The notes below the pieces were generated by a model that searched no databases, was not told the origin of the DNA, and saw nothing but the letters and a program-made list of their open reading frames with translations. Positions 48,374-59,700 of a stretch of 64,000 bases of DNA are shown here, piece after piece. Numbering within the stretch: the stretch's first letter is position 1; each line of letters begins with the position of its first letter. The stretch covers positions 3,538,074 to 3,602,073 of the forward strand of contig JAJEKV010000097.1 in the NCBI GenBank assembly GCA_021234155.1, given 5' to 3'. This DNA is from Isoetes taiwanensis. Lineage: Eukaryota > Streptophyta > Lycopodiopsida > Isoetales > Isoetaceae. The position numbers were made by a program, and so were the translations under genes.

Positions 48374-49976
48374 TGTGACGCTCCCTGAACATATACGACA
48401 CTCGGACGTATATATACGGGGACTTTCCCCTCCCATGTTGACCAACTTGCCACGAGCAGGGCCCTCCGTATAACTCGGGCCATCCATAGAGAGATGCTCG
48501 AGTGAAGGACACAGAGGGGTCATTCGGCCCACGCCTTCAATGGGGCTCCTATGTCGCGGAAGCGTGAATACAAGGTTAGCACACCGCATAATCATATCAT
48601 AAAATACCACCACGAAGGGTGGCACATCCATCCAAGTGACAACAACAAAGAATATGCATTTAATACTAGGGAAAACGCCCCAAACCCATGGTTCTACCCC
48701 GGCTCAGACTCCAGTGAGGATCGACTGACGGCTAGGTTTCAAGAGGTCAGCAGACCGAATCTTGGCATGGCGTTGGCTGGCATAGAACATCGGCTAGGGT
48801 TGTCCACTCCATCCGCCCCTCCTGTGCACACTTTGCAGATGAGTCCAATCATGCTATGGCGTCACTATAGCCTTCCGGAGACGCAGACTCAAGGTATCAC
48901 CCTTCGAGCCTACTCCAGGGTTCATGAAGCCCCGTCCGATGAGGCAGGTCAGGGAAGTGTCCCCTTCTAGGATCACAGTGGTTCCATGGGTGAGCTAGAG
49001 AATACGTGCCGCATCAGCGACCCCCGCATCCGTACCCGACTTACTCACCCTAAATCTACTCAAAGCACAGGGTGCCCCATACGGGTCACACCTCTGCGCC
49101 CAGGGAGTGTCAGACCCATACCCAGCCCTCTATGTGACCGGCTATCAGGCCTAGCCCACTGTAGGAGTCTCAGGAGCCTTTTATGTTCGTGCAAGACCCC
49201 ACCCCCACTTCACCACTGCGTCCCTTATCTGGTGCTAAGCAATTCCATAGCATCCACAACTCGGTGGTCTCTTGTGCACAGGCCGCATAAATTGGGAATT
49301 AAAGGAGCTACTAAGAACATACTAAAGCATATGGCACAAAGGTCTCTACCCCCCTCTAATCCCTGCTTTATGGAAGTTTAACAGAGCTACTTTCATATAC
49401 ACATCCATCCATCCATCATACGTAATCCATAATTGAAATGTAATCTTAAATACCAAAGAAGGGTTAATCCTAAGTAAGAACAACCAGAGAAGACTCAAAG
49501 AACTTAACTGAAGCTCTATCCTTAAAGATGTCAACTAGATTATCTACTGACCCGAGTTTCGACTTGATCCATTGTCATGAGGCGCCTCCATCTCTTAGAA
49601 TCTGGGTGTTTAGCAACCACGGGGTGATCAGCAACAGTTCCAGGTACTTTGGCGCTCAGCTGCTCCTTCTTCTGGGTCGATTTTGGGTGAGATGGGGGTA
49701 ATGATCCACCTTGATGGCCCCAATTAGCATTCCCCATGCTGGCCAATCGAGTTTGGTCAGGTGGCGCCTTCCCAAACCATTAATTAGCTTAATTAATCCA
49801 CTCAGATATTAATTCCTTAATTATAGGTTATTATCCTTAATAATTAAATTAGCATAGCTAATTTAATCCCTTTTAGGTCAACCCCCTAGATTACAATACC
49901 CCAATGTGGCGTACCTTTACTGGGTGACGTGTCAGTATATTTATACGTATACCGTATAAATACTTGGAACGTCACA
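48374..49976 (-). mobile_element. 5' LTR, full length about 1.6 kb
   Basis: Ends TGTGACG...CGTCACA. On the minus strand, TATTTATACGG and GTATAAATATAC lie close to the 5' end and could be TATA elements. The first 967 bp match the truncated 3' LTR. Confidence 0.8.
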
Positions 49977-52310
49977 TTTTTTTTAAATATAACTTTAAGT
50001 TCAGGCCGTTCATTGTTTAGAATAAAACAATTTAATTAACAGATTTTATTAACTGGGTGTAACATTATAATTATCATATTATTTATCTATGTTAAAATGC
50101 TTGTGATGTTAACCCATCTGCACTCTAGATATTTGTGTCAAAATGCTTGTGACATTTTATCCATCTGCACTCTGCATCTTCGTATCTATTGCTCTCTCCA
50201 CTCACCTAGCTATCCTTTTTTTTTTCATGTTTACTAGAGGCTTAGATACGCATATATAATGACATTATCTTCAATATGCTCCCATGTTCCTTTTGATATA
50301 AGGTTTTTGATGATAGTTATTCGTGCAAGGAGTGAATCTCATCGTTTCCTTTGCATCTTTTGCTTTTTTTTTCTATGTTACGTTTCTTGCCCCCTGTTCG
50401 TGTTGCTTTATTATAGTTTAATCGTACAACACTTAAGGAGTTATTGTGAAGATCATTGGCCTGGAGGTTTGTTTCCCTCAACTTCTGCTAGTATTCTGTC
50501 AACGCAAGAGATCTATCTCAAAGATAATGAATAATGCTAGTTGAAGGACATACAAACAAATCAAGCTATGTAAGTTATTAATGGTTGTACCTGAACATTT
50601 GAATAACATAACTGAGATAAAATACCCATCATGAGCTTCATATACTAATTCCATCGATCTGAGCCCTCGGATCGAGATTCTAGAGGGGGCGAGCATGCAT
50701 GTCTCGCATGCATGTATTGCATGCTTTCTCTGGTTGGGGGATCGCTATATTAGGTGAGGTTCTTCATCAACATCTCATCGGCACTTCCTCTTCTCTCTCA
50801 GCAGTACCTTATTCTCTATTCTTTGAAACCCACCTCCCCCTCCCCTTAATTGTTTAATGTATTTGTCGTCTGGCACGCGTGACCAGCCCCTCCATTTGAA
50901 GAGGTCTTTGTTGTCGCGTGGCACGTGTGATCAGCCTCTCCACTTTGGGAGGTTTGTTTTGTCACATTTGTTCTAGTGTCAGTGATGTGCAGGTACAGGT
51001 TAGCAAGCGACAGCAGCAGCAGCTTCGACTTCTCCATTCATGGGTTCTTTGGGAGCAAATTCTCAGCCTTACGTTTGTCCAAGCCCCTTGCCGAAGGCTT
51101 ATCACTAGGGTTTTTCCTCGAAAACCCGAAAGGGTGGGGTTTTTTAATCCCGGTGATAAGCTTTCGGCAGGTACACAGACCAAACATCTATTAGCATTGT
51201 ATTTCATGGGGTCCAAGTTGTATAATCGGATATTCCCTTTATTTTTATTCATGGATAGTTCGCATGTGTGCGTCTATCCACTATCCACCATTCTAGAAAA
51301 TCTGCTGAGATGAATGAGAAGCCTAGAGGTTTTTGTCGTTTTCATGCGAGCCCCATTCTAGAATTGGTGGTCTCTACTTTCTACTGCTCCAGAAAACTTG
51401 TCACGTTTTAGTGATGGGCTACTTCATAAGAAAGTATTGCACTTCAAGCCCTTTGAGGCAAAATGAGACTTTTTATTAACATAACAACTTCATCCTACAT
51501 TTTCATCACTACATGTGAATAGTCTAGAAATGATCTTCCAGCTCAGTTTAAAGCAGAAAACTCGTGGAAATGTGTAACATCATGGGAATTTGTAATTAAT
51601 AGTATGGAGTATATAGATTAAAAAAAAATAATATTTCTAGTTTGCGATAAATTAAATAAGGAATTGAACAACATAAACCATCAATTGACAACCAGAGTAC
51701 ATAATGAGATTCTTTGAGAGATTAGATGAACCCCCTTGCATCTCTCAAGCTCTCTTCCCATTTGATTCATCATCTGCAAGCTAAAATATGTCCATGTATC
51801 TTTGGAAAGTTCGGTTGGACTACAGATTTGACTCAAATTGTAAAAAAGTTTTCACAAGACGTAATACATTTATACAGGACAATGGCAGCGTGCCGAAGTC
51901 AGCATCCATGCATCATGATATGAATCTTGAAAGCTACCTTCGATGTTTGTGTTCCAACACTATGTATACCCTAAAATATGCTATGACAAACATTTTTAGC
52001 CAATAGTTGGAAAAAGGAGTTCTATAGAGAAGGAGACTAAATTCTAAGAAAACAAAGTAAAGAACTAAATAACAATGAAAATATGGAAAGAATTTTTACT
52101 AAGGTTGATGAAGGTTCATAAGGGCCTGGAGGCGTGTTTATAAGGTGTGAGTACAATTGCAATTACATTTACAAGAATTTATTGCGGCGGTTCGCCGCCG
52201 CTATTTTGTGCTTTTTTAGTTTGTGTGCTAGAAGGTACCATGGAATTTGGAATTGATAATGAGATAAGAGGGTAAAAGAAGAAATAGTGCAAAATGTACA
52301 TTCTTGTGAT
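49977..52310. other. Intergenic; short repeats, no supported gene
   Basis: CATGCATG/GCATGC (RY-type) strings cluster at 50691-50722. Two about 58-bp tandem copies at 50858-50965 carry GGCACGCGTGA and GGCACGTGTGA; the second contains a CACGTG G-box. A LINE-tail palindrome is at 51090-51168. The short frames have no recognisable domain. Confidence 0.45.
51090..51168 (+). repeat. LINE tail fragment enclosed by an inverted repeat
   Basis: GCCGAAGGCTTATCAC (51090-51105) and GTGATAAGCTTTCGGC (51153-51168) are inverted copies with one mismatch. Between them is a plus-sense LINE tail phrase (GGGTTTTTCCTCGAAAACCC, then GGGGTTTTTTAATCCCGG). Confidence 0.7.
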
Positions 52311-52318
52311 GAGGACTC

Positions 52319-53344
52319 GCGATACACGCACACCTAAACACCATCAAAATAGAGCAAAATGTGCATTTTTTCCACATCAATATTTGGACTTCATAACTCT
52401 AGCATCTTAATAGTTTTGGTTTAATTGTCTTGCAGTTGCGAGTTGAAGCATGACTATAGCACGTGTTCTTACAAACATCAGTGTTTGGATTATATGATTC
52501 TAGCATCTTAATATTTACTGTCAGGCTCCCTTGCTATGTCAAAACGACAAACTTATAACTGGGGAGCCTGTCATCTAGCTTACGTTTCTTGACCGGAACT
52601 ATATCAAGACTTAGCACTCCCTAAATGAGATGAAGGAAGGAAGGAAGGTATTTTTATCGTCCATGGAGACCAATCGGTCTGTGGGACCCAATACAAAAGC
52701 GCAGCAAGCGGATTACTACCCGGATTAAAAAACCCCCGCCCCGAAAGGTTTTCGAGGGAAAAACCGTGGCAGCGAATCAATCTGGACAAAAACCGTTCCA
52801 ATATACGAAAATGCAAAACACACAAAATATATACACTCATGTGCAGGTACCCATAGTGCCCGGACAAGTGAGCAGCCAAAAGGGGCAAAAGGTGGGCTCG
52901 CCGATCCAGTACCTCTGAATATGCGACCACGGAGCCGCGTCGACGGTGTGCTCATCAGCAAATGTAGGGGCAAGTCCGACCGTACTAAGGGAACGTATCT
53001 GGCCCGGATCTGACTGAATCCTGGGCAGCTCTGGAAAGTGTGAGACTCATCCTCAATGGCGCCCGTTTGACAGCACTGACAGAGCCTGTCCTGGCGGGGC
53101 TCCCCAATCCACCTGCTCGTCTCGATGCGGAGATGGTGGACACCTGTGCGAATGGAGGCAATGAGTCTGCACTTTTTCAGGGGCAGTTGGGAACGCAGGT
53201 AGAGCTGCGGGCCCCGGGCCAGCGCGGGGTTGACGTGCTCCTTGTAATGGGCCGTTAATGCCATCCAAATAGATCAGCTCAGTTACATCCCATCCCATTT
53301 CTAGAAGTTGCGCATATTTACCCCAATCAAAATTGTTCTACTCG
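52319..53344. repeat. Tandem duplicate, copy 1, with LINE insertion
   Basis: Matches 53345-53770 (phrases CGCACACCTAAACAC, ATCAATATTTGGACTTCATA, GCATGACTATAGCACGTG, AACTTATAACTGG) but is interrupted at 52626-53262 by a LINE. Confidence 0.85.
52626..53264 (-). mobile_element. 5'-truncated LINE, C-terminal part
   Basis: The minus frame encodes ARGPQLYLRSQLPLKKCRLI, HHLRIETSRW and the cysteine/histidine cluster CQCCQTGAIEDESHTFQSC, a zinc-binding C-terminus typical of some LINE ORF2 proteins. The conserved tail with GGTTTTTCCCTCG-AAAACC follows, ending in (TTCC)n at 52632-52647. The same C-terminal stretch is visible in the degenerate LINE at 29.6-29.9 kb, so they are one family. Confidence 0.8.
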
Positions 53345-53770
53345 CGATATACGCACACCTAAACACTGACAAATAGAGCAAAATATGTATTTTTTTTCAC
53401 ATCAATATTTGGACTTCATAATTCTAGCATCTTAATAGTTTTGGCTTAGTTGTCTTGCAGTTGCGAGTTGAAGCATGACTATAGCACGTGTTCTTACAAA
53501 CATCAGTGATTGTACTTCATGATTCTAGCATCTTAATATTTGTGGCTTAGTTGTTTTGCAGTATCAAGTGTCAGGCTCCCTTGCTATGTCAAAACGACAA
53601 ACTTATAACTGGAGAGCCTGTCATCTTGCTTACATTCCTTGATCGGAACTATATCAAGACTTAGCACTTCCTAAATGAGACGAAGGGAAATATGCCATCT
53701 AGATAGATTAGCTCAGTTACATCCCATCCCATTTCTAGAAGTTGCGCATATTTACCTCAATCAAAATTGT
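53345..53770. repeat. Tandem duplicate, copy 2, empty LINE site
   Basis: Same sequence as copy 1 without the LINE. The pre-insertion site reads GACGAAGGGAAATATGCCATC at about 53679-53699. Confidence 0.85.
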
Positions 53771-53830
53771 GTATAAAAATTGTGTATTTATTTATTAATT
53801 TCTAAAAAAAGAATAAACAATGTATGTCAA

Positions 53831-54060
53831 TTACATGGAGCACGTGCATTGGCAGGTAAAAGGTTGATGTGGGGAGTTATAGTAATGGTAATACGAGGCT
53901 GGGGAGGGGCACTCAAAAAGTGGCAGTATTAATGGTGAAGGATACACATAAGGAGGTGGTGGAGGAGGAGGTGAGGGAGAAGGGGGAGGAGGTGATTCGT
54001 ATTTGTATGGAGGGAGAGAGGGTGGTGGAGTAGGTGGTGATTCATATATTGAAGGAGGTG
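53831..54060 (-). pseudogene. Partial extensin-like copy
   Basis: The minus strand encodes SIYESPPTPPPSLPPYKYES and PPPYVYPSPLILP, matching the 3' part of the extensin at 39.2 kb. It lacks a start and a signal peptide. The shared sequence begins at ATTAATGGTGAAGGATACAC, the point where LTR sequence joins the other copy, so this copy shows the original 3' end. Confidence 0.65.
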
Positions 54061-54624
54061 GTGGCGAAGGTGATGGACATGATATTATAAAGGATTTATT
54101 ATTTTTTGTATGCAATACAATGGTTACAACTTTGTTGCATAGCAGTTAAGAGACATTGGCTAATTTTGGAGACCAAGACAACCCATCAACTTGTTATGCT
54201 TATATATCTTTTGATATGTTTAGTTAGGTTTTCATTTAGGGCAAGCAACCTCCTCCTCGAAACACAGAGCGAAACTCTGGTCGCACATGCTCTAGAGCTG
54301 CAAGTTTTCTACAAGTTACAGCTATGGCAATTAATACACGACAAGGAATTGGTCGAATAATTGGCTGCACAATTTGCTTACCCAAACTGCCATTTTTTTT
54401 TGCAAGTTTATTTGCTCATAGCGACTGCAATGGAATAAGCTAGCGATCTATAGAGGAGTAACTTTATTTATAGCTCTATCCCTCGAGCTTGGCTGTGGCA
54501 TATTTCTACAATCGCCTTTTCTCTTATTTAAACTTCTCCTATTGAATGAACTGGCTTGCGATTTTCAGGTTCCGGCACTAATGACAATGGCAAATAAGCT
54601 CTCTTATGCTCTATTTGATTTTTG

Positions 54625-54715
54625 TTGGGTTGCCCCTAGGGGGCAAACCCTTGTTTATGTGGGTTTGTGGCATATCCTATGTATATGCTAGAATATACCT
54701 AGGATATCTTTGGTG
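54625..54715. repeat. Dispersed repeat family G, copy 3
   Basis: GGGTTGCCCCTAGGGGGCAAACCC is a near-perfect palindrome, followed by TTGTTTATGTGGGT and a TATATGCTAGAATATACC stretch. The inverted counterpart is at 37845-37935. Confidence 0.65.
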
Positions 54716-54850
54716 ACCTCAAAACCCGCTCTTGGTCAGAACCGGGCGGTCGCGATTGTTCTTTGGCGGCGGTGTGGGAACCGCTAACCGGCACCCTGGG
54801 CATGTATTCTATGCAATGCTGCTGCTGCTGAACATGGATATTGTTCGCAA

Positions 54851-55040
54851 GCTCTCCAGTGTTTCGAGGATATGCAGCTATCAGGCATATCTCCAAATAT
54901 TGTAAGTTTTATCTTGATTTGAAAGCTTGTTGTGCTGTTGGAGCTAATAAGGGTCGAGAAATACATGCCGAAATTGCACAAAATGGATTTGAAGATAATG
55001 TATATGTTGGGAACTCATTAATTGACATGTATGCTGAGCA
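54851..55040 (+). pseudogene. PPR (pentatricopeptide repeat) protein fragment
   Basis: ALQCFEDMQLSGISPNIVSF is readable in one frame and LKACCAVGANKGREIHAEIA then NGFEDNVYVGNSLIDMYAE in the next, the alternating L/S/P pattern of plant organellar RNA-binding PPR proteins. A one-base frameshift near 54912 and loss of everything on both sides make this a relic. Confidence 0.7.
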
Positions 55041-55943
55041 GCTGCCGGAACTGGTGATGGCACCGGACTGCTCTGAACTGATGTAACGGGCATGTTTACT
55101 CATTATTTGAGATAAAAGATTACTTTTTTCTCAGGTTTTTGGAGTGTTTGGCATGTTTCTGGCAGTGTGTCCCCCAGACTTCTCCCTCTGCGACACTGCA
55201 AAATGGTTTGCAAACACCTTTTGGTTGCAAGAGCGTGGTTTTTCATGTGATATGTCAGTTTTTCGCCAATAAAAAGAGGACGAGTTGCTTGATTTTTCTA
55301 CTTCTGTTTTATTTTGAAATTTTTGAAATGGCAACTGCCATTCCAGAATGGTTGAAAACCTTGGTGCAGCTGCATTATGAGCCAGGTGTTGTATTTTGAT
55401 TTACGCTCTGTTTTTCCTTGCTTCTATTGTAGCAAAAGTGAAGTTTTTGTGGAATTTATGTGTTCTCTTATCACGCTGCTTTATCTCTGCCGATTTATAT
55501 ATGCGTAATGTCTGTCAGAACTATTTTACCAAAAAAAACATTGGAATGAGAGGCAAGTTCTTCTCTCTTGGGAAGTTTGCTCTGACTGACTACTGGATAA
55601 GCCTAAGAAAATCTTGTATGTAAATTAATAATCTTGTGATTTTGTAATCTAGTGGAAGCTCTGTAAATTGGAGGGGCCATGCTCTGTAGATGTAGAAGTC
55701 CCTGCTCTATCTATTCCCAATAGAACGTAGTCCCTGATCTAGACACGTGAAGTGTTTTTACTACGGCATCAGGGGTTCCATCATCAGGGGCTGGCTTTGT
55801 GATTACTTCATGTGATAAGAAACGCTCTGTTTCGTGTCTGTATTTTGAAAAAAATCAGCTGTTTGGGGCGAATAACTTTACAAGATGAACTAAGATTTTA
55901 GTAATCAACCTTACCTTGGCTCCACGAAGTTAAACGATAGTGT

Positions 55944-56745
55944 TGGATTGCTTGCCCTATGATCGGCGTTAATCTCTTGCAGTTTTGCTTGCAACTTGTA
56001 TCCCTTATGTTCGTTGGACATTTGGGACAGTTGTCTCTTTCCAGTGCTTCTATTGATGTTTCCTTTGCTAACGTCTCGGGATTCAGCCACTTGGTACGTT
56101 CTATCTTCTCGTCTGTGAGCATTTGTTAACTCATTGTTATTCATTGACATTCTTTGATTTCAATAAACCTTAAATTAGTCTACTTGTTTCCTTCCCTTAG
56201 ATAGGAATGGCAGTGCTTTGGAGACACTTTCTGGAGAAGCCTACGGAGCACACTAGTATCATTTACTCAGTATTTACATGCAAAGAGCAATCTTTGTGTT
56301 GGCTATTACCTGCATACCAATAGCAGTTGTTTGGTACAACATGGGAGGGCTGCTCGTTGTGCGAGCGCAGGATCCCATGATTTCCATAGAAGCAGGGAAA
56401 TATGCTCGATGGATGCTTCCTGGTTTATTTGCTTATTCATTGCTCCAACCGCTTGTAATATTCTTGCAGACTCAGAGCACTGTTTTTCCGATGCTGTTAG
56501 GCTCTTGTATAACCTTGTTAATCCATATACCATTATCATGGACTTTGATTTACAAACTTAATATGGAAAGCTGCAGCATTGTCAACGAGTATATCAAATT
56601 GGATAAACGTTGCACTTCTAGTGCTTTAGGTAAAATTCTCTTCTACATGTAAGAAGACGTGGACTACATTTTTTACAGAGGCATTCCATGATTTAAAGCA
56701 ATTCTTCAAGCTTGCAATCCCTTCGGTGATCATGATATGGTATTC
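55944..56745 (+). pseudogene. MATE-family efflux transporter, decayed
   Basis: Exon 55944-56093 encodes PMIGVNLLQFCLQLVSLMFV then GHLGQLSLSSASIDVSFANV and ends at a GT donor. Exon 2 starts at 56201 (AG acceptor) with a GMGSALETL-like phrase missing one G, then GEAYGAH-TAG-YHLL, MQRAIFVLAITCIP, QDPMISIEAGKYARWMLPGL, FLQTQSTVFPMLLGS, and after a shift VKFSSTCKKTWTTFFTEAFH and LAIPSVIMIW. MATE proteins export organic cations or metabolites across membranes with 12 helices; about half is present. At least two stops and two frameshifts make it non-functional. Confidence 0.8.
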
Positions 56746-59700
56746 TGTTCTGCTACATGCACAATCATACTCAAAGTGATGGTTGTTTCTACATTAACCA
56801 GCATGCATTTTAAGTTTGACTGTAACTATCCATTTTCATATTGCCTGGGCTGTCAGCAAAGTTTGAACACATGTTCTCCATTTTTATGTCCATTTACAGT
56901 CTAGATGTCTTTTATACTTGTATTATTATCTCTATCCATTTCTTTTCCTTCTTCTTGATTCTTTCTTGTGTCACCAAGGCCTTTGGCAAGCCTCTTCTCT
57001 ATGTTACCAGTTTGTAGAATCCATTTACATTGTATAGACTTAAGTTAAGCTTCTCTCCATACGATTAATTAAACTAGCTTTGTATTATAAACAGTGCATG
57101 GTTCAATCCCAGGTTGTTTTTCTTAGGTCGATTTTTGAATAGAAAAGCCTGCTGACTGACTAACTATAAACTTGGTAGAGATTGCTGACCTCTACTGTTG
57201 ATGACCCCTGATTTCTTGTCGTCTGAATAAAGCAATACAGTGGCTTCCATGTTACGCATTATTAATTGAATGCTATAATGTTTTAAGACAGTGTTGGATT
57301 GGTGGGTGTTGGATTGGTGGGCTGTGGAGTGTCGGTCTATTACAGGAGTACTCTAGTGGCTGATCTTATCATGTGGTCGTATTAGTTCGTCAACACGTTC
57401 AAACCACAAGCATGGCTTTGTTTGCAGGCTCTTTCACGTAGTTTCCTCTAAGAAGAGTGTATGATCCTCCATCTTCTACTGCCAACTGCAGATAAAGGCC
57501 TCAGAATTCTGGCATTTCAGAAGCTTGTCTCCCTCGTAGAGTCGTGATTGAGAATGTAATTGCCTAATGCTACAATTGCTACAACATCCTGGCTTGTTGC
57601 ATGTGGCAATGCTAGATATCCTATAAGATGGATAGAGCAAGCAAAACTCAAGTAGATGCTCCTGGTGGCATACATTACATTATTACAATTTAGAACTAAC
57701 TTGTTTGCACATAATATAGATTTGAAGCATATAGCAGGAACCATTCCTGGCTTGCTCTATTTGGCCAAGGTAAGGTGTTGGAGCAGGCCTTTAACATCAA
57801 GGCATAGCCTGTGGGAAATGAGGATCTGCCAAGAGCTTTCTGATGGTGCATTTTTGTGGCGGCTCTGAGGCATGCATGCTTCTGCAGAAGAATTGAGTGG
57901 AGCTCCAAGAGGTTATTTCTTCTCAGCTGGATGGTTTGCAAATAGCCTACTTTCTTTTTGGTCTTTTTATTTCGGCTTGCTCTACAACATCTTTTCTGGA
58001 GACCAGAATGTCGGGCTATATATTAGCAACATCTCGCTGAACTTTCTGTGCGTATTCATAGCATGTTATAACATATGTCTTCGTGGATCATCTGCTGGTC
58101 TGGCTGGTATTTTCATTTGTTAAGCTTGTACATTATATTGTCTTCATTCCAAAGTTCTTTCATTTATCCAAGACTTCTGCACTTTGCCAGCTGAGCTTGG
58201 TCCTTTCCGTGGTTATGCTCATGCAGGCCTTTTGCATCATTTGATGATATCCATGACAAAAGAATATGCATGTTGGAGCTCTGGCACTGCATCATTTCCT
58301 GCAGAATGACAATGAGAAGAATGAGCTGCAAAACATGTCAAATCTTTTTTGCAAATGACGCAGCGGAGTTACAAAGTGTGTGAAGCATAGCCCAGGGTAG
58401 AGATGGATGAATGCCTTTGACCGTTTCAATATGTTTTCAGATATGTTTCGACAGGTTTCAGATATGTTTGAATGCAAGACACTAAAAGACGCTTGACATT
58501 GTTGCGCCAATGTCAACATTCACATTCCAATTTATGTTGAGCCAGTCAACACACACATTCCAACTTATGTTGAACCTCTTAACTTTCGTAGTTGAAAAGG
58601 CAGTCTCAATAGTTATTCGCTTAGCATCCTGCCAAAGGCGGAAATGCAGGTACATATGTCAAATGTAAATGTTAGGTGATATGACAATGGCATTGAAATG
58701 TTCTTGCTATTCCGCATAGCTCAGGCCTTGGCTGAAACATTTTTGAGTCAGTTTACTCACTGGATTAGATCCTCATTTGTTGAGTTAGAAGGGGCTGCGC
58801 GAACGCGAGCCCCCAGTATAACAAATTATGACATGCACTCTCCCCTTAAGGAGATGCTAGGACTCTCCCCTTAAGGAGATGCTAGGACAGACCATGCTCT
58901 ACTGCAATGACCGAAGTGAGTGAGTAACATCTCTGTGCCTTATAACTGCCACATTTGATATTAGATGTATCGTAGGAGTACTCTTTATTTTATAGTATGG
59001 CATTTGATATTAGTTGTCTCGAGTTCAAAAATATATTTGTGAAACGTTTATTTTTTATAATGTGCCTAGTATAATGGGCTATTTGCCCTTTGATCCGAAA
59101 ACGAAAACAGGAAGCATGCTTAAACATGGAAACCAGGTGTTTTGATTTATGAAAACCCTTTCATGTACTCTCTCAGCTTCCAGGAAAAAATCACGGGGGA
59201 CTTGTGAAACCCTATAGATTTAGTAAATTCGATGTATAATTGCTTAAAGTTTTGCTCTATTTTCTATCAGACACCATAAATGAACATCATAGGTGAAAAA
59301 GCTACTGAACATTGTGGGTGAAAAGGCGCCAATTTTGCTACTAAACATCATACGTGACAAGGCGCCAATGTCAACACACACATTCCAACTTATGTTGAGC
59401 CTCTCAAGTTTCAGAGTTGAAAAGAGAGTCTCAAAGGTTATTCGCTTAGTATCCTCTCAAAGGAGGAAATGCAGTACATAAATTTTAGAACTAACTTGGA
59501 ACCAAAAAGAAAGAATGGGCCGAGTCAAGGAAGCAAGGGCATCATGCTTTGTTGCTTACTTGGACCGAGGAGGGAAAGCAATCATAACTAGCAAAAAACG
59601 TCAATAGGAAAACAGGGTCTTGAGAGTAAGCCTGTAGAATGCTCATGGCTTAAATCAGGCTAAAGTAAATGCTACATCAATGCTTGGATTTTTTCATATG

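Larger units (their letters stand above)
40531..49976 (-). mobile_element. LTR retrotransposon carrying a histone H3 fusion ORF
   Basis: The ends are TGTGACG (40531) and CGTCACA (49976), flanked by TTTTT on both sides (40526-40530, 49977-49981), which fits a 5-bp target duplication although it is low-complexity. The 5' LTR (minus-strand sense) is 48374-49976, followed directly by a primer binding site. A Ty3/gypsy-type gag lies at 41786-42627. No protease, reverse transcriptase, RNase H or integrase is present, so it is non-autonomous. Between primer site and gag are about 5.7 kb of same-strand ORFs, the first ending in a histone H3 core. A nested transposase fragment and a rearranged 3' LTR show later damage. 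Some plant gypsy elements (Ogre group) are known to have an extra ORF upstream of gag; the layout here resembles that. Confidence 0.8.

Noticed and set aside
57872-58123. Hydrophobic 83-codon ORF downstream of the MATE fragment as its C-terminal exon
   Set aside because: No MATE C-terminal motif could be matched; the hydrophobicity alone is not enough.
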